In this document: positions 36,801-46,041 of the stretch, in pieces | Layout of the letters: every line of letters starts with the position of its first letter | Numbering within the stretch: the stretch's first letter is position 1 | Assembly: GCA_900540255.1 (NCBI GenBank) | Contig: UQFE01000003.1 | Location: 1-64,000 of the forward strand | DNA from: an uncultured Clostridium sp. | Lineage (GTDB): Bacteria > Bacillota > Clostridia > Clostridiales > Clostridiaceae | Direction of reading: 5' to 3' | DNA length: 64,000 nt | Position numbers and translations under genes: made by a program | The notes under the pieces: generated by a model | Told to the model about the DNA's origin: nothing | The model's input: the letters and a program-made list of their open reading frames with translations, nothing else | Databases searched by the model: none

Positions 36801-37241
36801 TTAATTTACACCTGTAGTACCAAATCCTCCACGATCATCATTTCCAAAGACTTCAACCTCTTCAAATTCAATTTCAGGCATTACTTCCATTATTCTAAAT
36901 TGCCCTATTTTATCTCCAGACTTTATCCAACTTCCATTTTCATTTTTTGCTTCTAAACAATAAACTGGCATATGCCATTGATCATTATCTCCTATATATG
37001 TATCATCTACAACTCCAACTGAATTTGTTTGAATTATTCCCCATGTTTTAAATGTTGAACTTCTAGGTGCTAAATGCCCTTCCCATCCTGTTGGTAATTC
37101 TAATGCAAACCCTAAAGGTACCATTGCTCTCTCATTTAAAGGTACAAAAATATCTTTACATGCATAAACATCTATCCAGTTTCCTTTACTTATTTTTTTA
37201 AGCTTAGTTGCACCTTCAAAATATTTTATCCTTATTTTCAT
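36801..37241 (-). CDS. dut: dUTP diphosphatase, trimeric type
   Basis: A 146-residue dUTPase that removes dUTP and supplies dUMP. Conserved motifs are visible: LPTGWEGHLAPRSSTFKTWG (motif 2 region with the RSS triad), SVGVVDDTYIGDNDQW (motif 3, where the catalytic Asp lies), GDKIGQFRIMEV (motif 4) and the C-terminal glycine-rich DRGGFGTTG. AAAGGATG lies before the ATG. It is a single chromosomal gene between two terminators, not part of the phage segment. Confidence 0.92.
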   Translation of the reverse strand: MKIRIKYFEGATKLKKISKGNWIDVYACKDIFVPLNERAMVPLGFALELPTGWEGHLAPRSSTFKTWGIIQTNSVGVVDDTYIGDNDQWHMPVYCLEAKNENGSWIKSGDKIGQFRIMEVMPEIEFEEVEVFGNDDRGGFGTTGVN

Positions 37242-37350
37242 AGTTTATATCATCCTTTCAAATATTATAAGTAATTTTATCATATAAAAGGATTATAATA
37301 AAAGTAAAATAGACTTATTTATCATTTTACCTTTACATAATCCTTTTCTT

Positions 37351-38121
37351 TTATCTTGAATGGCGCTTTACTCTATTAACAACTATTATATTCTCTTCTT
37401 GCAACTCATCATTAATAGTTACTTCATTCCATTGAATATATGTTGGCTTTTCAAAATATTTTCTATTAACTATTTCTATTACTCTATAGCTACCTTCAGA
37501 TAAATTATCAAAAATAACAACTCCATTTTTATCTGTAACTTTAGAACTAATAAACTTAGGTGATAATCCATTTAAAGCATATAAATTTATTTTTGCATCG
37601 GAAATGTTGCTTCCATTTCTATCACCTAACTTTGACACAACTCTAATTTTTCCTTTTATTTCTACATTTCTTTTTTTCTTCATATAGTAACTTTTATTAT
37701 ATGATATATTTTCATTTAAATATTCTTTTAGATTATTTTTATCTTCCTCATTTGATTTATTTTTGACTAGCTTACTTTCACTTAATTTATTTTCACTTGA
37801 TTCATTTTCATTTGCATCATAAGTATCACCTACAATTCTTGCTCCTTGAAGCTCTAAACTAAATCCATTATCTAAATTATAAGTTTTACTTTCCTTTTTA
37901 TCTTTATTTTCTGAAACATTAGCTTCTTCATTAGTATATTCAAAGTTATCATTTATATTGTTTTCATCTATATTGCTTTCATCAACTTTAGTAGCATTTA
38001 CTTCAATTATTGTTTTGTTTGAATTTGATAATGCTCCATTTCCTATTATAGAATCATCATCTATTGATTTATATTCTGATTCTAATTCATTATCAAAATC
38101 ATCCTCTATCTTGATACGCAT
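37351..38121 (-). CDS. Acidic protein with C-terminal prealbumin-like (Cna-B-type) domain
   Basis: A 256-residue protein. Residues 1-140 are acidic, Asn/Glu/Ser-rich and probably disordered. After a basic patch MKKKRNVEIKGKIRVVS comes a single beta-sandwich resembling Cna-B/SpaA repeats: ISDAKINLYAL, VTDKNGVVIFDNLSEGSYRV. There is no signal peptide, LPXTG anchor or membrane segment, which is unusual for Cna-B domains that normally sit on the cell surface. It could act inside the mother cell on the spore surface (inference). AAGGAGG precedes the ATG. Confidence 0.65.
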   Translation of the reverse strand: MRIKIEDDFDNELESEYKSIDDDSIIGNGALSNSNKTIIEVNATKVDESNIDENNINDNFEYTNEEANVSENKDKKESKTYNLDNGFSLELQGARIVGDTYDANENESSENKLSESKLVKNKSNEEDKNNLKEYLNENISYNKSYYMKKKRNVEIKGKIRVVSKLGDRNGSNISDAKINLYALNGLSPKFISSKVTDKNGVVIFDNLSEGSYRVIEIVNRKYFEKPTYIQWNEVTINDELQEENIIVVNRVKRHSR

Positions 38122-38223
38122 AAAAACCTCCTTAAAGCATATATTTACATAATACGCATTAGAATGTTATTTTGTGAATGAAATTTATAATTTTTTAATA
38201 TAATTTTACCTTTGCCTCTAATA

Positions 38224-38253
38224 AAAAAGACACTAAGCAATATAACCTTAGTG
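38224..38253 (-). terminator. Terminator after uraA
   Basis: CACTAAG pairs with CTTAGTG, with a T-run following on the minus strand. Confidence 0.8.
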
Positions 38254-38264
38254 CCTAAAAATAA

Positions 38265-39554
38265 TTATTTATTTTTAACCTTACTTAATTTCGTTAATAT
38301 AATATTTAAAACTACACCTACTATTGCAGCAAGACTTAATCCAGATATACTAACTGTTTCAGTAATTTGAATACTAATTGCATTAGGTAAAAAATTACCT
38401 GATAAACCTACTATTAATATTGATGCCATTACTATGATATTAAATATATTAAACTCAACTTTTTCTCTTTTTATTGTTTTAAATCCAACAATTGCAATCA
38501 TAGAAAATAATATTAAGCTTATTCCTCCCATTACAGGTTGTGGAATTGTTCTTATTACAGCTCCAAACTTAGCTATAAAACTTAATAATATTGCAAATAC
38601 TGCAGTTAATCTTAATATTGCAGGATTGTAATTTTTAGTCATAGCTAATACTCCTGTATTTTCACCATATGTTGTATTTGCTGGACCACCTATTAATCCT
38701 GCCACTAGTGTAGCAACTCCATCACCTAATAATGTTCTATTTAATCCTGGCTCTTCAATAAAATTCTTTCCAACAACTTCTCCATTTGTTGTTATATCAC
38801 CTACATGTTCCATAAAAACTGCTAAAATTACTGGTGCTATTATAGCAATTGCTCCCATATCAAATTTAGGTAATGTGAAACTTGGTATAGCTATTAAACT
38901 TGCATTTTGAATTTCAGTTGTAGATACCTGTCCTAAAGCCAAACTAATTACATATCCAATTACTACTGCTATTAAAATAGCTACTTGAGATAAAAAACCT
39001 TTATTAAACTTTTTTATTGCTAAAACTATTGTTAATGTTATAGTTGCTATTATTACACTTACTATAGTATTTTTATCACCAGAAGCAATTTGTGTTACTC
39101 CTGTCATATCTAATGCTGTTGGAATTAAGTTTAATCCTATTACTATTATCATAGGTCCTACTACTTGAGCTGGTAATATCTTTTTAATTTTATCTAATCC
39201 AAATTTTTTTATTAAAAAAGATATTGCTATGTAAATCAATCCTACTACTATAATTCCACCTTGCGCATATCTTAAATCACCATTATATTTTTCTGAAACT
39301 GCTACTATTACTGGTATAAATGCAAATGATGATCCTAAAAATACTGGAACTTTCCCCTTAGTACATAAATGAAACATTAGTGTTCCGACACCTGCTGAAA
39401 ATAAAGCTACTGATGGATCAAGGCCAGTTAAAATTGGTACTAAAACCGTTGCACCAAACATTGCAATTAAATGTTGCATTGCAAGAATAATTTTCATTAC
39501 TCCATCCTTAATACTTTTCTTTTCCTGTAATAATTCACCTGTATATTGTGCCAT
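38265..39554 (-). CDS. uraA: Uracil permease
   Basis: A 429-residue nucleobase:cation symporter-2 (UraA/PyrP) protein with about 14 hydrophobic segments. AMFGATVLVPILTGLDPSVA near the N-terminus, VFMEHVGDITTNGEVVGK (the conserved Glu substrate contact) and GGPANTTYGENTGVLAMTKN are family signatures. Uracil as substrate is supported by the PyrR-binding loop in its leader. GGGAGGG is the ribosome site, and a complementary CTCCTT in the leader can mask it. It is monocistronic. Confidence 0.93.
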   Translation of the reverse strand: MAQYTGELLQEKKSIKDGVMKIILAMQHLIAMFGATVLVPILTGLDPSVALFSAGVGTLMFHLCTKGKVPVFLGSSFAFIPVIVAVSEKYNGDLRYAQGGIIVVGLIYIAISFLIKKFGLDKIKKILPAQVVGPMIIVIGLNLIPTALDMTGVTQIASGDKNTIVSVIIATITLTIVLAIKKFNKGFLSQVAILIAVVIGYVISLALGQVSTTEIQNASLIAIPSFTLPKFDMGAIAIIAPVILAVFMEHVGDITTNGEVVGKNFIEEPGLNRTLLGDGVATLVAGLIGGPANTTYGENTGVLAMTKNYNPAILRLTAVFAILLSFIAKFGAVIRTIPQPVMGGISLILFSMIAIVGFKTIKREKVEFNIFNIIVMASILIVGLSGNFLPNAISIQITETVSISGLSLAAIVGVVLNIILTKLSKVKNK

Positions 39555-39735
39555 TATAACACCCTCCCTATTTCTTTTTAAGGAGAATAAAAATTCCCCC
39601 TTGCAGCCTCTCTGGACTGTTATTAAAGGTAAAAAAATACTTCTTACATTCAGTAAGAAGTTATAGTTATCCTATAAAAATTAATACTACAAACTTTTGA
39701 AACTTACCGAACTCTCTGTTTCGACTTAAAGCTTT
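39555..39735 (-). promoter_or_regulatory. PyrR-type leader of uraA
   Basis: Minus-strand order: a GAAAC/GTTTC hairpin (39699-39722), then a terminator hairpin CTTCTTAC/GTAAGAAG followed by TATTTTTTT (39631-39660). Next comes the PyrR-binding loop AGTCCAGAGAGGCT with flanking ACCTTT and AAGGGG (39600-39630). The element AAGGGGGAAT can pair with ATTCTCCTT, while CTCCTT (39580-39585) can instead pair with AGGGAG of the ribosome site (39564-39569). PyrR-UMP would favour masking, giving translational repression by uridine nucleotides (inference from pairing). Confidence 0.75.
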
Positions 39736-39741
39736 TTTGTT

Positions 39742-39770
39742 ATTATATACCCTTTTAATAAAAATATCAA
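39742..39770 (-). promoter_or_regulatory. uraA promoter
   Basis: On the minus strand TTGATA (39765-39770) and TATAAT (39742-39747) are exactly 17 bases apart. Confidence 0.8.
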
Positions 39771-39859
39771 GAAATATATTTTTGTAATTTGTACATACTA
39801 AAAATGATTTAATAAAAAATTAATTATAAGAAATATCTATAGGAAAGGGTGATTTATGT

Positions 39860-40579
39860 ATGTCAAAAAAATTTTTTTATTTAATGCCATTTATATTATT
39901 ATTTTTATTAACTTTTCAAAATGTAAATGCTTATTGTAAAGATGATAATAAGGATAACTCTAATAAAAAAGTTGTTTATTTAACATTTGATGATGCTCCT
40001 GGTGGAGATGTTACACGAAAAACATTAGATATACTAAAAGATGAAAATGTCCCAGCAACATTTTTTATAATAGGAAATCAAATAAAAGGACAAGAAGATA
40101 TAATAATACGTATGAAAGATGAAGGCCATAGCATAGGCTTACATAGTTTTACTCATGAAAGAAATAAACTTTATGGAAGTTGTGAAGGCTTTATTAATGA
40201 AATGACTCAAGTTCAAAAAGCTCTTTATGATGTTACTGGTGAAAATTACTATATTTTAAGATTTCCTTTTGGAACTAATAATAGTACTTATAAAATAAGT
40301 ACTGAAATGGCTAATACCGTTCATTCCCATGGTTTTAAAATATATGATTGGACCCAAGATACATTAGATGGTGCAAATCCAACTTCATCTCCAGATACAA
40401 TTTTAAAGAGAGCTATTTCTACAAATGACAATGTTGTTGTATTAATGCATAATGCCCCAGCAAATAAAACTACCGCTCAAGCTATTAGAGGGATAATTAA
40501 ATATTATAAAAGTCAGGGATATACCTTTAAAAAAATAACTATGGATACACCTGAAATTTATCATGTAATAAAAAGATAA
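39860..40579 (+). CDS. Secreted polysaccharide deacetylase
   Basis: A 239-residue NodB-type carbohydrate esterase family 4 protein. The signal peptide runs to about residue 24 (NVNAYC). Active-site motifs are LTFDDAPGG (catalytic Asp), HSFTHE (metal-binding His pair), RFPFGTNN and the late LMHNAP. It most likely removes acetyl groups from peptidoglycan GlcNAc or MurNAc at the cell surface. AAAGGGTG lies before the ATG. Confidence 0.9.
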   Translation: MSKKFFYLMPFILLFLLTFQNVNAYCKDDNKDNSNKKVVYLTFDDAPGGDVTRKTLDILKDENVPATFFIIGNQIKGQEDIIIRMKDEGHSIGLHSFTHERNKLYGSCEGFINEMTQVQKALYDVTGENYYILRFPFGTNNSTYKISTEMANTVHSHGFKIYDWTQDTLDGANPTSSPDTILKRAISTNDNVVVLMHNAPANKTTAQAIRGIIKYYKSQGYTFKKITMDTPEIYHVIKR

Positions 40580-40582
40580 TAA

Positions 40583-40626
40583 AAATATATTGCAGACTAC
40601 ATTAAAAATTAATCTGCAATATATTT
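40583..40626. terminator. Bidirectional terminator
   Basis: AAATATATTGCAGA and TCTGCAATATATTT pair between convergent deacetylase and MATE genes. Confidence 0.85.
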
Positions 40627-40635
40627 ATTTAAATA

Positions 40636-42000
40636 TTAAAATTCTAAAGCTATTTCTTTTCTTAATGGTCTTACTACCATAATTGTAAATAATGTTATAA
40701 GTAAAATTCCTTTTATTATACTTGAACTACTAATGCTCCACCATATTCCATTTATACCTAATAATTCTATATTAAATAAAAACATTGCTAAAGGTACTCT
40801 TAATCCAGTAAAAATAATACCTATTATTGATGGAGTAATTGTTTTTCCCATTCCATAAAAAGCTCCATTAGTTGTTATTTCAATACACATAAATAATTGT
40901 GAATACCCTAAAATTCTTAAATAATCTGCTCCTTGCTTAATAGCTTCAGTCTCATTTATAAATATTGAAAAAAGCTTTTCTCCAAAAACTATTAAAACTA
41001 TTGTTGTGAATAAACCTAGTATACAAGAAATTAAAAGAGTGCTCTTATATCCCTTTAAAACTCTATCCATTCTTTTAGCTCCATAATTTTGTCCAACAAA
41101 TGCTGTTAATGCACTTGCAAATCCACCTGCTGTCATCCATGAAATAGACTCTATTTGTGATCCAACTTTTTGAACTGCAATTGCTACTGGTCCTGCAACA
41201 GCTACTATTCTGCCTATTAGCATAGCAAAGAATGTAAATAAACAATTTTGAATTGCTGTTGGTCCACCATATTTACATATATTTTTAATATATTTTAAAT
41301 TAATAAATTTCTTATTATACAAATTGAAATTATACCCATTTTTTATAAATACATATATAAATATAATAGTAACCAACAATTGTGATAATACTGTAGCTAA
41401 TGCTGCTCCTTTTACCCCTAGTGGACTAACCTTACCTATTCCAAATATTAAAATTGGATCTAGAACTATATTAACTATTAATCCTATTGTATTTACTATA
41501 AATGGAGTTTTACTATTGCCTGATGCTGTAAATATTCCAGTAAACTGTGGATTTAAAAATGCACATATCATACCTAATGCAATAATAATTAAATAATCTA
41601 ATGACATTTTTATTATTTCTACATCACCTAAATTAAAAAATCCAATAAGCTCTTTCTTAAATAAAATTAATATAACTGTATATACTATAGCCATTATTAA
41701 AGCTAAGGTTATACTACTATATATATATGAATTCCTTTCACATTCATCATTTTTTCCTATAGATTGAGATACTCCAACTTCTGCCCCTGTTTTAGTAATT
41801 AATACTAATGAATTACCGAACCATGAGAAAAATCCTGCTGTTCCTATTGCTGCAACTGCTGCACTTCCAGCCTTTCCTATCCATATCATATCAACAAGAT
41901 TATATGCCATTTGAATAAATGAAGTTCCTAATATAGGTAACGATAATGTTATTAATGTTCCTATAATGTTTCCTGATACTAAATCAACTCTTTTTTTCAT
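40636..42000 (-). CDS. MATE family efflux transporter
   Basis: A 454-residue MATE pump with 12 hydrophobic segments, distinct from the one at 20584. It has IIGTLITLSLPILGTSFIQM, YNLVDMIWIGKAGSAAVAAI and the second-half GQNYGAKRMDRVLKGYK. It probably exports cationic compounds using a sodium or proton gradient. GGTGGGG lies before the ATG. It stands alone. Confidence 0.92.
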   Translation of the reverse strand: MKKRVDLVSGNIIGTLITLSLPILGTSFIQMAYNLVDMIWIGKAGSAAVAAIGTAGFFSWFGNSLVLITKTGAEVGVSQSIGKNDECERNSYIYSSITLALIMAIVYTVILILFKKELIGFFNLGDVEIIKMSLDYLIIIALGMICAFLNPQFTGIFTASGNSKTPFIVNTIGLIVNIVLDPILIFGIGKVSPLGVKGAALATVLSQLLVTIIFIYVFIKNGYNFNLYNKKFINLKYIKNICKYGGPTAIQNCLFTFFAMLIGRIVAVAGPVAIAVQKVGSQIESISWMTAGGFASALTAFVGQNYGAKRMDRVLKGYKSTLLISCILGLFTTIVLIVFGEKLFSIFINETEAIKQGADYLRILGYSQLFMCIEITTNGAFYGMGKTITPSIIGIIFTGLRVPLAMFLFNIELLGINGIWWSISSSSIIKGILLITLFTIMVVRPLRKEIALEF

Positions 42001-42111
42001 TTATAATTGCCCCACCCTCAATTTTAGCAATAAAATAGAAGCAATAAAAACTTATCACTTCTATTTTATTAATTAATAATTAACTTTATTTTAATATGTA
42101 AAAGCAATATT

Positions 42112-42219
42112 TTATTCATTACTTTCTTTATTTTCCTTTTTATCTTTTATTAAAGTTGCTGTTAACGCAGTAGAAGCTGCTAATAAAATAACTAATTTGC
42201 TTAATTTTTTTAAATTCAT
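42112..42219 (-). CDS. Small hydrophobic peptide, 35 residues
   Basis: A short frame, MNLKKLSKLVILLAASTALT followed by a charged tail KDKKENKESNE. It looks like a single membrane segment or signal-peptide-like sequence. AAGGGGAAG lies 5 bases from the ATG. Its role is unknown; the strong ribosome site is the main evidence. Confidence 0.5.
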   Translation of the reverse strand: MNLKKLSKLVILLAASTALTATLIKDKKENKESNE

Positions 42220-42256
42220 AAAACTTCCCCTTTTTATAAACAATAATTTTATTAAT

Positions 42257-42445
42257 TTACTTAAATTGATTAATATTGCTATTATATTTATATCCTGCTG
42301 ATTCTAATCTTCCTATAATTTCTTCTTTAGTTATACCAAAATCATCACAAAGTAAATCTATATTACTATAAAAATCCCTTAATTTCATATTAATCATACT
42401 AACTAATATATTAGGATCCATTTTTAATAATGCTTCTCTATCCAT
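42257..42445 (-). CDS. DUF4250 domain protein
   Basis: A 62-residue cytosolic protein matching the small Firmicutes DUF4250 family: DPNILVSMINMKLRD, LCDDFGITKEEIIGRL, and AGYKYNSNINQFK at the end. The helical middle looks like a helix-turn-helix-sized fold, but its function is unknown. AAGGAGG is well placed before the ATG. Confidence 0.85.
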   Translation of the reverse strand: MDREALLKMDPNILVSMINMKLRDFYSNIDLLCDDFGITKEEIIGRLESAGYKYNSNINQFK

Positions 42446-42515
42446 TTCTTCCTCCTTATTTGTATTTTAAATACATTTTCCATATTTTCCTCATAATTAT
42501 ATTGTATATAAAAAT

Positions 42516-42550
42516 AAACTAAAGTACATACTTTTTTAGTACTTTAGTTT
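42516..42550. terminator. Terminator between small genes
   Basis: AAACTAAAGTAC and GTACTTTAGTTT pair perfectly over 12 bp. Confidence 0.75.
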
Positions 42551-42577
42551 ATTTTATTTATATATTAAATATATTTT

Positions 42578-42688
42578 TTACTTTCCATTTCCAACTGGAT
42601 TCATTTCTGTAACTTTTGCTGCCTTTGTTTTTTTTTCATTTTGAAAATTATCATTTTCCCAAGTAGCTTTTTGACCTTTCTTAGCCAT
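42578..42688 (-). CDS. Small hydrophilic protein, 36 residues
   Basis: Begins MAKKGQKATWENDNF and ends EMNPVGNGK. It is lysine- and asparagine-rich, with a single Trp and no cysteine. GGAGG lies 7 bases from the ATG. Short hydrophilic proteins of this kind are common in clostridia, and some are spore-associated; the function here is unknown. Confidence 0.6.
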   Translation of the reverse strand: MAKKGQKATWENDNFQNEKKTKAAKVTEMNPVGNGK

Positions 42689-42746
42689 AATAACACCTCC
42701 ACTAAATATTTATATATTTAGTATTAACAGCATATACTATTTTATT

Positions 42747-43622
42747 CTATTTCTTACTTTTTGGAGTTTCTGGATCTAAAAATGAATATTTTTCTCCGTC
42801 CTTTTCCCATCCTAAAATTGAATTCATATTAACATTTGCTGCAGCCTTAAAGATTGACTTATCAACATCATTAAAGTTTTTCTTTAATTCAGCTATCATA
42901 TGTTTTATTTCATGTCTCTTGTTTCCTATTTTTTCAGCAGCAACCATACATGCACAGTTAAGAGGCCATAATCCTGTATATTTTATAAATCTCTTTATAG
43001 CTTCTTCTTCTACATAATAAAGTGGTCTTATTAATTCTATTCCTTCAAAATTATCTGCTTTTAGCTTTGGCAACATTGTTTTAAAGTTTCCAGCATAAAG
43101 TACATTTAACATTGTTGTTTCTATAACATCATTATAATGATGACCTAATGCTAATTTATTGCACCCTAACTCCCTAGCCTTATTGTAAAGTGAACCTCTT
43201 CTCATTCTTGCACAAAGATAACAAGGATAATCTTTAGCTTTTTCATCAATTATTTCAAATATCTTAGATTCATAAATATGTACTGGAATGTTTAAATGCT
43301 CACAATTTTCTATTAATAAATCTTTTATTTGTGGATGATATCCAGGATCCATAGCAATGAATTCAACATCAAAATTTACTTGACCATGCTTCTTTAATTC
43401 TTGAAATAACTTAGCCATTAATAATGAATCTTTTCCACCTGATATTGCAACAGCTATTTTATCTCCTTCTTCTATTAATTGATAATCCTTAACAGCCTTT
43501 ATAAATTTAGACCATATTGGCTTTCTATATCTTTTAACAATACTTCTTTCTATTTCTTCAAGAGTTTTTTTAGCTTCTTCTGGAATTATTCTCTCACATC
43601 CACTACCTGCTATACTACTCAT
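42747..43622 (-). CDS. TtcA/TtuA-like tRNA thiolation or PP-loop ATPase
   Basis: A 291-residue PP-loop ATPase with SGGKDSLLMAKLF near residue 62, two cysteine pairs (CYLCARMRRG near 147; CACM near 230) that may hold an Fe-S cluster, and LALGHHYNDVIETT. These features fit the TtcA/TtuA group, which thiolates tRNA, although this clade may have another substrate. The ATG at 43622 is favoured, as GAGGTG lies 6 bases upstream; a GTG at 43631 would overlap it. Confidence 0.85.
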   Translation of the reverse strand: MSSIAGSGCERIIPEEAKKTLEEIERSIVKRYRKPIWSKFIKAVKDYQLIEEGDKIAVAISGGKDSLLMAKLFQELKKHGQVNFDVEFIAMDPGYHPQIKDLLIENCEHLNIPVHIYESKIFEIIDEKAKDYPCYLCARMRRGSLYNKARELGCNKLALGHHYNDVIETTMLNVLYAGNFKTMLPKLKADNFEGIELIRPLYYVEEEAIKRFIKYTGLWPLNCACMVAAEKIGNKRHEIKHMIAELKKNFNDVDKSIFKAAANVNMNSILGWEKDGEKYSFLDPETPKSKK

Positions 43623-43717
43623 ATCTATCACCTCGTATTTTTAATAACAAAACTTATTGTACTTAAATTATCTAATAAAAGCAATAATGTGAACTACTTT
43701 GATTTTAGTCTAAAAAA

Positions 43718-43741
43718 GGTTGTATTAAAAATAATACAGCC
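43718..43741 (-). terminator. Terminator after GerM-like gene
   Basis: GGCTGTATTA pairs with TAATACAACC, followed on the minus strand by TTTTTT. Confidence 0.82.
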
Positions 43742-44469
43742 TAAAAATTAGTTTCTCCTAACTCTGGAACATGATCAAATTCTATTTTTTTCCCTTTGTA
43801 AGTAAATTTTACTCCATCAATCCAATCACCAGAATAATTTTTTTGAAGTAAATTGTTTATTAATGTATATTGAGTTATATCTCCTCCCGTAGAGCCAGCA
43901 AAATAATTATTATACCAATTTACTCCTTTATAATTTGCTATTGGTGTATCTCCTGCATTATTTCCAATTTCATTTAAGTCAAAAACAGCTATTTTCTTTC
44001 CATTTACCTCTTTAATTTCAGTAAGTGTTATTGGCAAGCCACTAAATGCTTTTTCACTTAATGTATTTGCTAATATTGTTAATTTATTCTTTAATGAATC
44101 ATTTTTATTTATTTCAACTTCTCCAAGATAAATTTCTTGCCCTTCATTTGCATCTTTAGAATATAATTTAAATACTTCTGTTTTAACTTGTGTATTTGTT
44201 TCTTCCTCTTTATTGTTAGTATCTTTTTTATTAACTTCTTCACTACTATTTTCTATATCATCTTTTTTATCATCTTTTTTATCATCTTTTTTATCATCTT
44301 TTAATTCACTTTTTGATTCATCTTTTACTTCATTACTCTTATTTGTTTCTTCAACTTCAGTATTATTTTTATTATTAGATATGTTTGATTTTTCACATCC
44401 ATAAATAGATGTACTCATAATGCATATCATAGCCATAGCTATTATATTTTTTAATTTTAAATTTCTCAT
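43741..44469 (-). CDS. GerMN-domain lipoprotein
   Basis: A 242-residue lipoprotein: the signal peptide ends at SIYGC with Cys25. A low-complexity acidic/basic linker (25-110) includes three KDDKKDD-type units encoded by a 12-bp tandem repeat (44254-44300). A C-terminal GerMN-like (sporulation/spore germination) domain follows from about 115. GerM-type proteins work at the cell or spore envelope during sporulation. GGAGGAAAA precedes the ATG. The GerMN assignment is by overall pattern (LPITLTEIKEVNGKKIAVFD). Confidence 0.75.
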   Translation of the reverse strand: MRNLKLKNIIAMAMICIMSTSIYGCEKSNISNNKNNTEVEETNKSNEVKDESKSELKDDKKDDKKDDKKDDIENSSEEVNKKDTNNKEEETNTQVKTEVFKLYSKDANEGQEIYLGEVEINKNDSLKNKLTILANTLSEKAFSGLPITLTEIKEVNGKKIAVFDLNEIGNNAGDTPIANYKGVNWYNNYFAGSTGGDITQYTLINNLLQKNYSGDWIDGVKFTYKGKKIEFDHVPELGETNF

Positions 44470-44493
44470 ATCTTTTCCTCCAACTATATTGTT

Positions 44494-45288
44494 TTATTTG
44501 AAGTTAAAACCTACATCCTTAGCTTCATGGGAATCAGAGCCATAAACCATATTTATATTATTTTTAATTGCTAATTCATATAATAATCCGCTTGGGTAAA
44601 TTTCTCCACAAAACTTTTTTCTTAATCCTGCAGTATTATAATCAAATTCATAACCTTTATCCTTAACATTTCTTATTATTTCTTTAAATATTTCATAATT
44701 TTTATAATCTATAGGATATATTTTATTAAATATTCTAATTAAAGTAGGATGGCCTATTCTCTTAGGTTTATATTTTCCTAAATTAGTTTTTATTCCCTTT
44801 AATAAGGTATTATAATACAAATTATATATTTTTTCTACACTTCCAATATCACTTAATAAAGCTTCAAATGATTCAAGACAATCAAAAGCATAATACTTTC
44901 CATTATACCTTCCAATATGAACAGATAAAATTGCATCATCTAAATATTGGCCATACTCATTAAGCATATTAGTAGTAAATTCTTCTCTACCATCTAAATA
45001 ATCTACTTCTAACCCTACATTTATTTTAATTTTATTTTTATATTTTTCTTTATAATAATTTGCTTCTTTAAAATATTCATCTATTTCTTCTATTCCTGGA
45101 GATGATGTTTCTAAAAAATCTGAACTTGCACCTTCTAATACTATTCCCTTTGGCATAGGCATATGTTCAGTAAATGTAATTTCTTCTATTCCTTCTTCTA
45201 TTGCCTTTTTTATATAACTCTCAAAACTGTCATTACTTCCATGAGGACAATAATGGCTGTGTATATGACCATCCCTTTTTACATTCAT
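44494..45288 (-). CDS. hisK: Histidinol-phosphatase, PHP family
   Basis: A 264-residue PHP-domain phosphoesterase. The metal-binding motif DGHIHSHYCPHG at the start, FTEHMPMPKG, SVHIGRY near residue 116 and GSDSHEAKDVG near the end are the hallmark histidines and aspartates. It would dephosphorylate histidinol phosphate, though no other his genes are adjacent, so a broader phosphatase role is possible. GCGGGGA lies before the ATG. Confidence 0.82.
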   Translation of the reverse strand: MNVKRDGHIHSHYCPHGSNDSFESYIKKAIEEGIEEITFTEHMPMPKGIVLEGASSDFLETSSPGIEEIDEYFKEANYYKEKYKNKIKINVGLEVDYLDGREEFTTNMLNEYGQYLDDAILSVHIGRYNGKYYAFDCLESFEALLSDIGSVEKIYNLYYNTLLKGIKTNLGKYKPKRIGHPTLIRIFNKIYPIDYKNYEIFKEIIRNVKDKGYEFDYNTAGLRKKFCGEIYPSGLLYELAIKNNINMVYGSDSHEAKDVGFNFK

Positions 45289-45320
45289 TTTTATTTTCCC
45301 CGCTATCTATTTAAATTTAT

Positions 45321-45902
45321 TTAACTCATAATCATTTTATTAAAAATTCCTAAACTCATTACTTTTATGTTTTCTTTTTTAGCTTTTTCTAAAATTTCAT
45401 TAATTTTAGAATGTGGTTGATATACTATTAAATCAACACTTTCTTCTTCAATGTTATTTAAAATATTTCCACCATTAAGTTTTATCTTTCTAATTGCTCT
45501 TTCCTTAATTACATCATTATGTATAAGTAATACTATATTTTTTTTAAAAATATTTATTGATTCACTACTATTTTTACTTACATTTATATTTAATATATCT
45601 TCATCTATAAAATTCTCTTTATTTTTTCTCTTACATTCTAATATTTCTTTAAAATCATTTGTTGTAATTATTTCACACCCTAAAATTTTAGCTTTTCTTA
45701 ATTTGCTACCTGGCTTTTCACCAACAATTAAAATATCACATTTTTTAGTTACTACACTTTCCACATTAGCTCCTGCTTGTCTTGCAAGCCTCATAAGTTC
45801 ACTTCTTACTAAAAATCCTCTTCCTGTAAATACTATATTTTTACCCTCCAAAACTTCGCTTGCTGCCTTAAAATCCAACGTTCTATAATCTATTATCGAC
45901 AT
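45321..45902 (-). CDS. Double BRCT-domain protein
   Basis: A 193-residue protein with two BRCT-like units. The first, about 18-90, resembles the BRCT of bacterial NAD-dependent DNA ligase and DNA polymerase III epsilon: GKNIVFTGRGFLVRSELMRL, DILIVGEKPGSKLRKAK. The second, about 115-190, is more diverged: IRKIKLNGGNILNNIEEES. No catalytic domain is attached. It may bind DNA ends or phosphorylated partners. AAGGA upstream favours the start at 45902 over 45911. Confidence 0.75.
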   Translation of the reverse strand: MSIIDYRTLDFKAASEVLEGKNIVFTGRGFLVRSELMRLARQAGANVESVVTKKCDILIVGEKPGSKLRKAKILGCEIITTNDFKEILECKRKNKENFIDEDILNINVSKNSSESINIFKKNIVLLIHNDVIKERAIRKIKLNGGNILNNIEEESVDLIVYQPHSKINEILEKAKKENIKVMSLGIFNKMIMS

Positions 45903-46041
45903 CTTTATCATTCCTTAATTCAAACTAAACACTTTTTCCTTTATGCCTTTTAATCATTTAAATTATATTATATCATTTTTCTAATATAAAAATATTAAAA
46001 AATTATATAAACATTATCAATAATCCTATAAATAACAAAAA

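Noticed and set aside
44254..44300. 12-bp tandem repeat TTTTTTATCATC
   Set aside because: It codes a KDDKKDD linker in the lipoprotein; no CRISPR-like spacing or extra function.
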